In this document: positions 49,370 through 61,926 of the stretch, piece by piece
Layout of the letters: each line of letters opens with the position of its first letter
Numbering within the stretch: position 1 is the stretch's first letter
NCBI GenBank assembly: GCA_024699855.1
Contig: JAMPIQ010000002.1
Location: forward strand, 7,936,001 to 8,000,000
Reading direction: 5' to 3'
DNA: 64,000 bases
Source: Aphelenchoides besseyi
Lineage: Eukaryota > Nematoda > Chromadorea > Rhabditida > Aphelenchoididae
Position numbers and translations under genes: made by a program
Notes under the pieces: model-generated
Seen by the model: only the letters and a program-made list of their open reading frames with translations
What the model was told of the DNA's origin: nothing
The model's database searches: none

Positions 49370-51132
49370 GATTATGAATCGTAAAGTAGCGTCGAAATTT
49401 GGTTGTATTCGCTGTAGTTCCACCTCACAATATTGCTTAATAAGCACATAATTTGTACTGTCTTTGGGTTCTGGGATGCTGTGCTCAGCAGAACACAGCG
49501 TATTGGACTTTGTAGCGGTGAGTATCTCCCAGCCGAAATGCTCTACGACCTAGAAACGAACTTGAATCGGCCCTCACAAACAATTTCTACTTTTCTTGTC
49601 TTCGGTATGTGTTTTCTGAACTCGTAGATAAGTGTCGTACGAGGAATCGATACATTCGCCTCTTGCAGCTTGTCAATTTTCTTGCATTCTTCTCTTATCC
49701 AAACAAGCAGCTTTTTTAAAGTAAACTGAAATCTTATTAACCTTATTGTACTCAAGAAGATAACCCACTCGCTCATGTGTGTAACGCTTAACTTTAAAAA
49801 AACTCGTCAATTCCACCAAATCGGGGAAAAACGGCATCATTTTAGTCATTTTCGAGATGAGATCATGATTTTCGCCCAAATTCAACCAAACAAAATTCAG
49901 CTTCTCAACAGTAGGAGATGTAGGAAAATCACAAAAGAAGTCGTCGTCAATGGTCGCTGAAAGCTTTTGAGTACTTTTGCGTCAAGAATCTTACCGTCGA
50001 ATCGTGGAGAGTATTCGCAAAAGTTTGCGGCTCGAATCCTTTTAAATTGGTGCAGGGCAATCACTTACTTGAATTCATCTAAGCAAAATGTAAGTTGAAC
50101 CATTGAGAAACTTACCAAGGTTGTCGAAAAAACAACAACAATCGATGAAAACGAATTCAGGCATATACCATAAAAAGATCAATGTCTTCGCATGACAAGT
50201 AAGATAGTACAACTGCTTTTGTATTTGCCTGATTATACCACCATGGTATATTCCGTTATCCCTATCGTCAAAAAGATCCAGTGAAATATGTCCTGAAATG
50301 AAGTTAAATTGAAATAAAACGTCAAAAGCGAACCTGTGAAAATTCTGCTAACAGCCGAGAACTCTTCCGCTTATTTGTGTTTGTATTTGAACAGATTTGC
50401 GTACTGTACATTCAGTACTCGATTCCAAGTTCGTATCTCTTCCAAGGTTAACTTGAAGGGTGTTGCACAGTGTCGAAATTCTACTTTGTAAATTGTTGTT
50501 GATACAGAGAATTTGTTGTCATCGCTACAGTAATCGACGATTGCAAACTGGTAGTCTCGGTATAACTGAGAAGCACGAAGAAACTCTCGTGAGATCAACT
50601 AAAGACTATTGGTTAGAAACACACGCTGTAATTGAAAAACTGACCAAGTATTTGAGAAACTCCAAAGCTGACATCTTATTATTTCGTGGATGATTACACA
50701 CATATTCGATCCGATGCATAAGCAAAATTGCTTTCGAGTAGGTACTTAGTTGCGGTCTGCACATTTTGGTTGAATGACCAACTGACCAGTGCGGAGATAT
50801 TGGTCACGAGTTTCAGGATGTGCTTGTGGGCAAGTTGTCAAAAGTTACTTGACATCACATTTATTATGGGCTTCTAAATACTTCCAGTAGTTATTTGTAT
50901 CCTGCGATCTAAATGAAACCGGTTTCCAAACATATAATTGGAAAGCCAACAGTTTTCTTTGCAGTAAAATTAACACAACATTATGATGAGTAATCGACAA
51001 CAACGAAGAGAATCGCCGTTGAGCGACAAAGTTCTTGGAGATCCACGTCTTCGGTCTTACTTCGCATCGTCCATTGATTGGGATGCACCGTTCGTGGCCT
51101 TTTAAAGGATTACTAATGTTAACAGTTATCAT
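49370..51132 (-). CDS. Cluster of unassigned minus-strand exons (one or two hypothetical genes)
   Basis: Protein-like open segments follow each other on the minus strand. About 51132-50845 begins MITVNISNPLKGHER. 50598-50371 (LISREFLRASQLYRDYQFAI) may be preceded by an exon starting MSALEFLKYL. About 50310-50120 reads HISLDLFDDRDNGIYHGGI. About 49930-49735 reads LGENHDLISKMTKMMPFF, and about 49730-49550 reads LKKLLVWIREECKKIDKL. Plausible GT/AG introns separate them. The style (Leu/Phe/Ile-rich, LVELTSFF, KVEIVCEG) recalls divergent nematode F-box-associated proteins, but no signature supports that. I would not assign a function. Confidence 0.3.
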
Positions 51133-52305
51133 GTGAAGTCAACTAAGTGATCAATTGGTTTATTACTATTTGGCAATACTAAATCGAACATAAATGCACA
51201 TTTCAATCTACTGATACAAATCCCATGGCTTCCATCCCGTTTGCTTCGGGCCAAACAAAGTCAAATAGCAGCCTTGACGACCGCTTGTCTTCATTGCATC
51301 CAATCGCTCAAGAATCGCATGGTCGAACTCGTGAAGTTCGTCACGCGGAAGCTCTCTAATTTGTTCACTGTAACTAGTGATTAGCAAAAAGTAGTGATTC
51401 AGTTGGTGTTATTGTGTGAGCCACTGAGCTGCTGCAGCCTTATTTGGACAGGGCGTTGTCTCGAGTTTGGATTCGTCTTTGGGTTTCAAGTATCATACCA
51501 CTTGTTTCTTTGAATGTAAATGTGAATGCATCGGCATTGCCATTGCAAAATTTCGAGTTTTGTTTAATTGACCGTGTACCTAACAAAGAGCGGAATCGCT
51601 GGTCGCGCATGGCCAAGTGGAAATCCCTTTTGAGTTCACCTCTTCTTGTCGTATCTACACTTTGATAGTTAACAGTCCTCTGTCTGCGTGAGAAATAACT
51701 TGCATGTTTTAACTCTTGCCACTCATTCTTAATGCAGCAGTCATTTCGAGTCGCCAATCTTCAACGGATCTGTGCAGCGGTGTTTGTTCACAGGAAGCGA
51801 AGCTTCTGTTGGTATTCATGAGCATTTGAGTTTTTTACGAGTTCCGGACCGCATTACCCCAAATCAATCTAAGACAATTGCAAAGTATTGCGTCGGGAAG
51901 CGAGGATTTGCGGACGAGAAGTATCGGACGGAATAGAATCAAATTCACGGTGACTTTTGACGTCTCAATACGAAGAGTCCAAATATCCAATTGCTAGGTT
52001 AGCTTTTCGAATGTAGTCGAGAATGCTGAAAGTGATAACTTTATCCTGAAGATATTCAGGGTTGTCAAGTTCTTCCACAAATATCATTGGGAGAAGTGGA
52101 TTGCACTGATTGAACGGTGGGTGAAGTTCAACGAAACGTTCTCGAAGAACGTCTTTGACATGCAGTTGGTTGCAACTGGTTTGATTCACGGAATTCAATT
52201 CAAAACTAACTGGAAATGAATACTTGAATGCGAATGTGAAAGTCGATTGCAACGTAACTCTGAATGGCACAGAAGCCAATTAACAGACAGATAAACGGTG
52301 CAAAT
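51133..52305. other. No recognised gene; right flank of the inverted myosin-tail copy
   Basis: Minus-strand frames at 52279-51965 and 51757-51440 are open for about 100 codons. The first overlaps the end of the copied myosin exon in another frame and includes a Cys-containing segment (QTSCNQLHVKDVL). I find no family match and no convincing splice chain. Confidence 0.35.
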
Positions 52306-55300
52306 GTGCTCATAGCTCGTGGAGATGTTTGGGATGACGATTGAGCCGGTGGTCGCTGTAACTGCAGAGTCGCTTTCGTCCAAATCGTTCAGCTCGTCGT
52401 CCAAGTCACTATCCTCTTCGTCGTTATCAAGTCCCGTATTTAAAGCTGCCTAAACCATAGACATCTATAGCAATCCGATTGTAAAAACACACCTGAAGAC
52501 TTTCAACTCGACGATTCGAAAGCAACAAATCGGAGCGCAAAGACTCGCAAGTTTCAGTTGTTTCTTCCAGTAAGTCACGCTGAAAATAAAAAATTGAACT
52601 GATCCAACGGTTTGTCCGTTTACCGTCTTCTTAAACTTGTAATCCATTTCGTCGTAACGTTTCTTTGTGTCCTGAAGTTTCTCTTGCTCCGCGAGAATCG
52701 CAAGTTTTTGACGTTTGACTTCGTCCTCGTGTTTGTTCACCAATCGTTGAAAATCGTTCAATCGATCTTCCAACCGATCAACCTCGTCCTGAAGTCGATT
52801 GACATTGGCCTCGTACTTCTGCTTCTCGCAGCGTTCGTATTCCACACGTGACTGCAGTTCACGGACTTTCGACTCCAACAATGTGATCTTGTGCGCTTCA
52901 ACGTAGTGGGAATGAAAATGAGAGTTTTTGGATTCTAATTCGCCTAATTGCAACGCCAATCGCTGTTTTTTCGCTCTCCAATTCGGCAATCGTTACGGCT
53001 TGTCTTTGAATTGTCAGGTTGTTGGTCTCGGTTTGAAGCAAATGATTATTGTAGTCGCGTAGGGCGTTGTTCAGTTGCTCTTCGATGTCTCGTGCGTTGT
53101 TCATGGCATCGGATTTTTCTTGCAATAAAGCTGAGACCCTTTTCTCCAAAGCTGCTTTTCCCGATCGAACGGTTTCAATCTAAAGACGATGAGTATTTGT
53201 GGTCATAATTTCAACAAACCTCAACATTCTTCTCCGCTAATTCGCTTTCAAGAGTCGATCTCGATCCAATGGCACTCAACTTCTCTTCTTCCGCTGTTTC
53301 CAATTGTCGTTGAAGACGACGCAACATCGGAGTTTTGTCGCTTTTTTGTCTTTCTATTGACAACAAGTTCTGTGCATCTTTGAGCAGAGCCAACGTCTTA
53401 CGATACTCACGTTTGTAGTCGTGAGTACTCGACTCGAAACTGTTCTGACTTTGAGTCTCGAACTGTCGACTACGTTGTTCGAACGAACGTAGTTGACTTT
53501 GCAGATTGGCAACAGTTTCGTTCAAATCCGTTACTTGTTCTTCGTATGTTCGAATTCGGCGTTGATGTTGTGAACGAATTTCGTCCAAATCGTCTAAAGA
53601 AAAGTTCATTACGCAACTAATTAAACTCCATGGAAAATCAGCGCTCTTAACGTAAACTATAATTAACCCAAATGCTAGTTCTCACTCATACTCTACAGTA
53701 AGCAGACGAGTAGGTTTGGCTTCAGATGTCAACAACATTTTGGCGTTGTTTTTGGAACATTAAAAGCAGATCATCGCAGTTTCGGTCGCAAGACCGAGTA
53801 GGATCGTGAACCTACCTTGTTCTCGGCGTTGTAGATTTTGTTTCAAAGAACGGATCTCCGCTTCCAATTGGACTCGTGCTTCGGCCTCCCGTTCCAAGCT
53901 AACGGTCAACGACTGAGAAGTTCGGCACTCGGCGTTGTAGAGTGCTTCTACTTCTTCCAGTCGATTGCCAATACGTTTCTTTTCGGATTGTAGTTCGGCC
54001 ATCGATTCTTCCAGACGTTTGATCTTCTCGCGCATTTCTCCTTCAGTTTCTGCAAAAAATTGATTAGAAACTTGAATTGTCGTTTTTGGTTTTGTTTCAT
54101 TTGGGACTCTATCAGGTTTCTAGTAATCCAAAGACCATTTTGCGTTTACTCATTTCTGTTCGAATGCACAGAGAAGTTCTCAGGCTAGTCACCACCAGAT
54201 TGTTTGGATTCTCTTATTCAATAACCACTTTTGACTTCGTAATCCGCTTAGCCGTTTCATAGCTCGCAACGACTGTTACATTTCTAACATTCCGTATTGG
54301 TGGTCTGTTAATCTCACTTTTACAGTATTTGGAAAGTCTCCGATAGCACAAAAACTTTAGCCGGAAGTCTTCGCTTCGTAGTGGCAGACTTCGATCACCG
54401 GAAATCCCCACGCTGCAGAACACAAAACAGACCCGACTCTTCGGTACTCGTTGTATCCACCAACTCCATGACTGATGCCGAATTTCGAATCCATTTGCCT
54501 TCGCTGAATGTGTGATAGGGAATCTGTCGTCGTTGATAGTAAAAAACTTCGCGTACCGGTTTGGCCATTCTACACAAACAAAGCCTTTAAATGACCACAA
54601 ACACGCAGACAATACGAAGTACAGTGAAAAGAAAAGTCTGAGATGACAGGTGGCAAAATCGAAATCTGCGCGCTCGTCACTTCTGTTGAGGAACTTCAAT
54701 CGCAAAGCCACTGAAGAGCCCGTAGGCAAATCATTCGCGCTGATTCAGACTCGAGATCGCAGACACTTCGGCGCATACCATCGGGTATTAAAATTAAATC
54801 CGCGCCCGTCAAAATGATTAACAACGTGGGTGTCGTTGTAAAGAGCGTTGTGATCCGAAACTCTGCGATCAATCGACATGTTCGCTAGATTGATTACGAT
54901 GATGCAAATGACTTTTGACAAAACGCAACGTCTTTTTGATTTATGGCCCTCCAAATCGTTTTGTCTTCGATTTCGCTTCGAATTTTTGAAACGAATCGTT
55001 GAACACAAATTGAGCTCGTACTTTGGTCAATTGTGTGAATTAGCAAGATAGTAAATCCGATTTTGGCTCTTTTTAATTGGCGCGATAGGACGAACCGTGC
55101 AGTAGAATACAATCTCATAGTGTGTATTTCTAATTAGAGACCGTGAAGCTAAAAAGTTGGTTCAGAATTAGGAGCGAGGAAACGTGCATTCAATTTCCGC
55201 ACACAACCAAAACACGTGAACTTGCGGTGGAACATTTACGATCAACGGGCAAGTAGTGCGGAGAGAATCGAGCTTTTCGTATTGTTCGCATATCGTATTA

Positions 55301-56642
55301 ACCTACGACTTCTCCTGCGATTGACAATAGACACAAACAATAACCCTTTGGTTTTTGCTACAACTGTTGCGTACGAGCTTTTTAACTAGAGATTAGATGC
55401 TTGAGAGCAAAATTAAAGGAGAAAAGACGATCAGAAGTTAATTGGTAGCTCGAATGGATTTTGCGCAATAAACAAACTCATTCAACTGCGCGTAATTGGA
55501 ATACGCGAATTCACCAACTCCCAAAACTTGTGTTCTAAAGACCAGTTCATTAAGCAACCGATGAGATTCGACGAAAAACATCTGCTGCAAGTTTACTTGA
55601 TGAAACAAATCAGCGCTCTTAACGTAAACTATAATTAACCCAAATGCTAGTTCTCACTCATACTCTACAGTAAGCAGACGAGTAGGTTTGGCTTCAGATG
55701 TCAACAACATTTTGGCGTTGTTTTTTGGAACATTAAAAGCAGATCATCGCAGTTTCGGTCGCAAGACCGAGTAGGATCGTGAACCAACCTTGTTCTCGGC
55801 GTTGTAGATTTTGTTTCAAAGAACGGATCTCCGCTTCCAATTGGACTCGTGCTTCGGCCTCCCGTTCCAAGCTAACGGTCAACGACTGAGAAGTTCGGCA
55901 CTCGGCGTTGTAGAGTGCTTCTACTTCTTCCAGTCGATTGCCAATACGTTTCTTTTCGGATTGTAGTTCGGCCATCGATTCTTCCAGACGTTTGATCTTC
56001 TCGCGCATTTCTCCTTCAGTTTCTGCAAAAAATTGATTAGAAACTTGAATTGTCGTTTTTGGTTTTGTTTCATTTGGGACTCTATCAGGTTTCTAGTAAT
56101 CCAAAGACCATTCTGCGTTTACTCATTTCTGTTCGAATGCACAGAGAAATTCTCAGGCTAATCACCAGGTTGTTTGCACTCTTGACGTGAACAATTAGCC
56201 CCAATGTTGGTTATCATTGCTACTTTACATTAAAACAGATAACTTTGTTTTGGATGCCAAAAATGGCATTTCAATGTTGTTATGTTGAAAACGCACCTTT
56301 TTTAGAAATCGCAGAATCGAGCGGCGAAATTGGAACCGAAGAAGGTGGCAAGAAAGAGGCGTCGTCGTGATGCAAACTCCTAAGTCGTGCAAAAAACTCC
56401 TCATCATAACGTGCTCGTTTCAACGATGGCTCCATAATGAAGGGTGGGGTTGATGGTTCCCCTGCTGTTGTTGAAGGCGGTGAGAGTGTGGCGTCAAAGG
56501 AGCTTCGAGCAGTTCCCGATTCGTTGCGTCTATTTCCATCGGTTCTCTGTTGTATGGATGCAACTTCAATAACACGTTTGCGGTTTCGTCGATCAGCTTC
56601 GTCGTTGAGTACTTGAGCATAAACATTTGAATGTTTGTCTCG
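52195..56642 (-). CDS. Chimeric gene copy C: BED-like finger joined to the whole myosin tail (cut by assembly gap)
   Basis: Reading down the minus strand: zinc-finger exon (gap edge 56642 to 56297), two E2-type coiled-coil exons (56022-55789 and 54049-53816), then copies of the later tail exons (53593-53220, 53179-52624, 52579-52493, 52449-52195). Every join keeps the phase of the myosin gene, and exon lengths equal the originals except the third-last, which is 4 bases shorter because its A-run is 6 rather than 10. Neither length is in frame. The last exon follows the myosin acidic tail, then gains one base (ATCCC for ATCC) and, after TATGAGCAC, leaves homology to end in new sequence. The N-terminus, including the Cys pair of the finger, is lost in the gap. 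Confidence 0.5.
52306..56160 (-). repeat. Inverted duplicate of the myosin 3' half
   Basis: Sequence from 52306 upward is the near-identical reverse complement of 22644 back through E2, the 1.7 kb intron (including the candidate alternative exon at 54433-54568) and a second E2-type exon. It then continues into the BED-gene intron rather than the myosin neck. Introns match as closely as exons, so the duplication was of genomic DNA and is recent. The spacer between copies is about 30 kb. Confidence 0.9.
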
Positions 56643-56742
56643 NNNNNNNNNNNNNNNNNNNNNNNNNNNNNNNNNNNNNNNNNNNNNNNNNNNNNNNNNN
56701 NNNNNNNNNNNNNNNNNNNNNNNNNNNNNNNNNNNNNNNNNN
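56643..56742. other. 100-N assembly gap
   Basis: Exactly 100 N, the conventional size for a gap of unknown length. It cuts the zinc-finger exon of copy C. Sequence on the far side is unrelated to the other two copies, so the contigs may not be truly adjacent. Confidence 0.99.
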
Positions 56743-57942
56743 GTTTAGCGCTGAAATATACGAAGTAATTGAAGTTTTTGACAACTTTGCCAAAAAAAAT
56801 TGGCTTCGAAAAGAAGTTTGTAAGTCCATAGAAGTCCTTATTATGCATTCGACGATCGGAGAAACTTAGTGTTATGATGCAGCATTTAATTCCTTTATTG
56901 CTCGTGAAATTATTTTGTCATTGATCACAATGTTGAAACGAATAATACTCACTAGCCGTTGAGAGAATGTGACTACAAACAACTATCTGATATTCATTTC
57001 TGATCTATGGATTGTGAAAGTGACGGTTAGAATGTCAAATTGAACAAAACTCCTTTGAATGAGCAATCAAAAAGATTCGATCAACTGTCCATTTTGGCAA
57101 TCCACAAAGACAAGTTTAATGACATTAGATTGTTAGTTGCTGTTAAATGATGATTGAGAGTTGTAACTTGTTCACAAATCGATTGGATAGCAGGACAATT
57201 GAACATTTCGGGATGGTTTGAACGACTTTGAATGCCCGAATGAAACTGTCGAACAAACAATTAACTCTGACGGATAACCTCATTTGTTATAATGTCTGTT
57301 GTGCACTGGACTTTCAGTTATTTAGCAACATTTTTGCGTACTCCCATGAAGTTCGATTGCTGACATAATGCGGAACAACGTTTATGCACAGATGAGTGTC
57401 AGTTGAAGTGGAGATTAATGCGAATCTTTTCTAGTTACCGTACACATTTGTGGATTAGTGAAGCAAATAAATTCTTTCTGCTCATCCATATAGGAAATGA
57501 TGTGCAAAGGAGGCAAACAAAGCGATTTGACTTGTTTTTGACTGTCACCGTAAGCAGCCCGTAGAATTAGTTTATTCACATGTTAGTACGCAAATGACAC
57601 ATTTCATTCATTCGTTGAGATCATCGTTTATGTTGCATGTAATCGAAAGCTTAAATGTCTGCACAAGCTGCTGGATTGGCCATGGCTTGAATGCACAAGA
57701 ACCGGCTACGAATTCGCTGTTCAACTGATAGAGGAATAGATTCTTGTTGAATTACAACATCGTTCAGCGACTCGACCGTTTCATTTGGCTGAAAACAATG
57801 TACATCAACAAGTTCTTAATAGCCCACTAACAAAGCTGTTAATTGTATAAAGCAAAAATTGAAGTGATTTCAAAGAGTGCAAACAAGTAATAACGTTTTT
57901 GGGATTAACGAAAACGTGATGCGCAAGGAAAACTGTTTAGTT
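56743..57942. other. No gene seen
   Basis: AT-rich sequence with stops in all frames, no splice-phase-compatible exon pair and no match to the zinc-finger repeats on the left of the gap. Confidence 0.5.
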
Positions 57943-58200
57943 TTATATCCCGTCAAGCGTATGAGTTCGGGTTCTTGATACATTTATCCGCTTCTCACTC
58001 ACCGTTTCTTCGGCTTTTGTCGCGTATTCGCGTAATAATGGTTCGGCGCCGTGATGTATTGGATCCCAGGTCCGCATAAAATTGAAGTTGAATCGTTTGT
58101 GTAGTTGACGGTTAGAGGCCGGAAGAGCAGAGCACAAGAATGTGAGGATGATAACAGCTAAAAATAACCACTCAAGAGTTTGTATCCTTCTTGCAAGTCA
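57943..58200 (-). CDS. Possible small secreted prohormone
   Basis: The minus-strand frame has a hydrophobic leader (WLFLAVIILTFLCSALPA) followed by short segments divided by dibasic sites: QLHKR, then FNFNFMRTWDPIHHG..., then SEKR, ending TLDGI. Leader plus KR sites is the pattern of a neuropeptide or hormone precursor. No initiator ATG lies in frame directly before the leader, so a 5' exon is expected; a TTTTTAG acceptor occurs within the leader. No family is recognised. Confidence 0.35.
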
Positions 58201-59348
58201 ATTATAAGAATACTTCATTTTTAATTTATGGATCTTTCTATTCTCTTCTTGCATGCAACCACTCGTCAGCGGTCTTTTTGTGTTATTGTTCGAAACAACA
58301 GAAATCTTCGCCATTAGCTTTCGGAACAAAAACTCACAGATAAAAACTTGCAGTCTGATGTTACTCATCGAATGATCTTATAGTCGAGTCAGAAGCAAAA
58401 ATATTCTCAAGTACGTAGTTTGCAAACAAGCCAATTGATTGGCTTTTATACCTAGAACTAGGTATTAGAACAAAAAGACGAAAACAAGCACGACTGTGTG
58501 CACGACCGTAAACTCAAACAATGAACAAAAAAACATGACGGCAGATTTCGGACTAATAGGACAAAGAAGAAGGTGGACAAAATGGGAAGAAGGGCGGAGC
58601 CGCAAACTTCGAATGGCCATTGAGCCGTAAAAACATAACCACATGCTCATTGACTTTCTATTCTTGTTCGATCCATAATTCATAGAAATTAACTACGTGG
58701 TAGTGGTGACGTTCGAGAGATCAACAAATTCAATTATACTGATTAGTGTTTGTTTTTTTGAGCCACATGGTCGTGCAAGTTCAATTCTTTGTTCAAATTC
58801 ATTTAGTAGATTAAATCACAGGACTGGTTTGAAACGAAACAGGAACTCCAAACGCAAAGCGGTTTCAGGCACCGAAAACATGATTTGGAAAAGAAAACTC
58901 TGTAATTCGACGGATAAGATAGCGGAGATGATAGATCGCTTAAGAACGTAACATTCCAAAAAAACCGTCTGAAGATGAAAACGCGACAAATCGGCTTTAA
59001 CTTCATAGGGCCATCGAACGAACTTTAACGATCAGATAGAAGAGAAAACAGATTTCAACATACGAATGGATTGTACGGTTCAATAAATTGAGATTGACTG
59101 GACGGTTTGAAACGGATGACCGCCGCGGGAACAGGAGTTTTTGGCACGATCCTCACAACAAAGAAGAAGTGGATTTAGAGTCGTATTGTTGACGAGAATT
59201 TGGGTTAATCTCTCCAGGTGAGTTTTGTCTCCGCACCACTTCAGTATAAAACCGTAGGATTGAAATGACAAAAAGGTTTCGCATTCGAATTTCGCCTAAC
59301 GCTCTAGTTCTTTCCCACCGTCCGTAGATCGTACTTCTGGTTCGTGAA
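58201..59348. other. No supportable gene
   Basis: Short frames only. Part must serve as promoter for the secreted protein that starts at 59349. Confidence 0.45.
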
Positions 59349-60445
59349 ATGTTCAAAGAACGAACTCTTCTCGTTTTCATTATTTTGTCGATTACTCAAT
59401 TACGTGATATCACGGCGTTTCCGGTAAGTTCAAAAGTTACGAGATGTTCGGACGCGAAATGTTTTTGAGTTCAATTGGAGACGAGCGATCGAAAAGTCGC
59501 GAACCAGAAACAATAAAAAAAAGTTCAGAAATGTTAGACGAAAAGTTTAATTCCATTTGAATGCAAATGTGCGACGCAATGAACTCGAATTCGGTCAGTA
59601 AAACTCACACCTAAAAGACAGAACGTCTTTCGGGTCACTTTAAGATTGTGAGAAAAACTTGAGGACCAAACAAAAGCCATGCAAATCTATCGACATCTGA
59701 TGATTATGACGTCTTTCTGAATGTTAAGGGCGATGACAATCAAACCGAACAGCACACCGTGACCCTAGAGAACGCTGACAAACCAACAACATCCGAACAA
59801 CAGGACCCAATGTTTCAGGGAATGGGCGGCGTAAGTTTTCCTTTCGCTCACATCATATACGCGTTTTGATTCAAAGTTTAATCACCGGTTATTTTAGTCC
59901 TACGGTCAGTTTGGCGGAATGGGGGGTGCATTTGGACCGCAGGAAAACAGTTGAGTCAGCATCCGTATCCAGAAAACCGTGAATGTTCAGGTGTAAATTT
60001 CGATTTCCAATGCAAATGCAAAGCAAAATCCAATCTGCCAACCAATCTTCAAGCGCCAACCGATGCAAACGCTGCTGCTCAGCAACAAATCACTCAACTT
60101 CAGGACCAGATCCGACGTCTTCAAGAACAAATTCGCCGAAGTCAAGCGGGACAAAGCACATTCGAACAATTTGGTTTGTTTCTTGATTAAAATGTATTAC
60201 TAATTAACGACCTTCTTTAAGCGCATATCCTATCGATGGCCGACGGTTTGGATTGCAACTGTTCGGGCGCAAGTGCACCATTTAACAATTTCCCATTTGG
60301 CGGCAATCAGAACGGAAATTCCAATCAAATGGGAATGTCCGGTGGATTCGGCCAACAGTTTCCATTCATGGGCGGACGAGCGGGAATGATGGGAGGACCG
60401 ATGATGAGTGGACAACGAATCTTCCCCGGACCGATGTTTCCTTGA
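59349..60445 (+). CDS. Secreted Gly/Met/Gln-rich protein with a short coiled coil
   Basis: Five exons (59349-59423, 59729-59830, 59898-59949, 59991-60173, 60222-60445) keep one frame for 211 residues. The first exon is a signal peptide (TLLVFIILSITQL). Then come an acidic Thr/Glu segment, a low-complexity GQFGGMGGAFGP stretch, a CKC pair, a heptad-like coil (ITQLQDQIRRLQEQIRRSQ), a CNC pair, and a Gly/Met/Phe-rich tail (FMGGRAGMMGGPMM). The two Cys pairs may bond dimers held by the coil. Two introns end in AAG rather than CAG/TAG. The composition suggests an extracellular structural or adhesive protein, but I recognise no family. An AATAAA near 60493 follows. Confidence 0.6.
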
Positions 60446-60630
60446 ACTCTAAACCTATTGACTTATTGTAACAGGAATGACCTTAACGACCAATAAACTA
60501 AATTTATTGACGAAGGTTGTCGAAATCGAAACTCTCAACTCGACTGTTCTTTGATTCAAGAAGCCATTGGATCGGTCTGTTATTTCGGCGGCTGTTTTTG
60601 TTTTCTGTATACTCGATATAATAACTCTAG

Positions 60631-61378
60631 ATGCTACGCTCAATTTTCCGTCTTCCGTCAATCAACTCTACGGTGCTTCGCTTTTCCGGAGTTCGTTCAA
60701 TTTCCAGTGATTCTCATGCCTTCGAGAAATTGACGTTGAAGAAAAAAGACGGCGATGTTGGATCGGCGGATTTACGAAACAAAGTTCGTGAAACTTTACG
60801 TTTACTTACAATTCCATCTGCAGGCAGTTTTGGTCTTCTTCTCGGCCGGTTGGTGTCCATCGTGCAAGGAATTCACTCCATATCTAAAAGTTTGTTTGAA
60901 TTTCGTTCAATTTGTTGACAATTATCGATAGGAATTCTACGAAAACACTAAAAACGAGGGTCTTCAAGTGGTTTGGGTTTCACGTGATCGTTCTGAAGAA
61001 GACCAAATCGAATACTATGAAAAGAATCTTCCGGATTGGCCTTATCTGCCTTATGGTACGAAAGAATTGCGGTTGGTTTACAAAATTACATGCGAATAAC
61101 CGATATGTTTAGAGATTTTCTTAACATCTACAAGATTCAAACTATTCCGGCAAGTTTTTAAGATCTCAAAGTATTCTGACTGGTTAGTTTAGGCGATTAA
61201 GTTGGTCAAATCGGATGGTGAAGTAGCCGACGATGGAGCACGAGTGAAGATTGAGGTTTGTTTTGATAGTTTTATGATCATGCGATTTCGAATTCTTTAG
61301 AAGAACTACAAAGATCCGGAGGCCGCAAAGAAGATCGTGGCGGATTGGCGAAAGAAAGTCGGTTTGGATGGCAACTAA
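60631..61378 (+). CDS. Thioredoxin-fold protein, tryparedoxin/nucleoredoxin-like
   Basis: Six exons (60631-60783, 60824-60889, 60932-61055, 61115-61149, 61193-61255, 61301-61378) encode 172 residues. The active site is WCPSC in VLVFFSAGWCPSCKEFTP. It is followed by VVWVSRDRSEEDQ and the cis-proline loop QTIPA, all typical of the tryparedoxin/nucleoredoxin-like oxidoreductases common in nematodes. The Arg/Ser-rich, acid-poor first 30 residues could be a mitochondrial presequence. The fourth intron begins GCAAGT, a GC-AG intron needed to keep IPA-IKLV in frame. The gene starts 186 bp after the preceding stop, with an AG directly before the ATG, so it may be a downstream operon gene. Confidence 0.85.
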
Positions 61379-61926
61379 TAGTCCACTTGCCAAACGTGTA
61401 TTTTGTGGTTAGGCTTTGTTCTCCACTGTTCGACATAAATCTATTTAACTTATTCAAAGGACTTCATGGTTGTTCAATGAAAACCGTCTGAGTAGCTGAA
61501 AAGAGTTATCGTTCTTTGAGTTTGCTGATCTCATGTATCAGTTCGGAAATCGGCAGAATCGCTTATCATTGTGATTTCAAAGTGCAGAACTTGGTTTTAC
61601 GATCCAAATGCATCACATACTTTTCCACGAGCTGCTTGTTTGCAAATGAAAATGATAAAACGACTCGTAATTGTAAAACGTAACTCAACGTTGTTGAAAG
61701 TGGAGATCATCAATGCACTTGATGTTCAACAAAGAATAGCACAGAACAAACCTAAACCTGTCAACTGCTATATTGCAGTCGACGATTGTAAAAACTGAGA
61801 ACCGTCTGCTGGGATTGTAAATTTAAGTAGATGGTTAACGAAAAAAGACTTAAAAGAACTGATGAATTCGCTGTTCAGTAGTTTTGCAGTTTCTTCGCAA
61901 CTTGTACTATTCGTCCCAACAGAAAT

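Noticed and set aside
49985..50045. B-box-like GGCTCGAATCC suggesting a tRNA
   Set aside because: No A box at the right spacing and no cloverleaf could be folded by eye.
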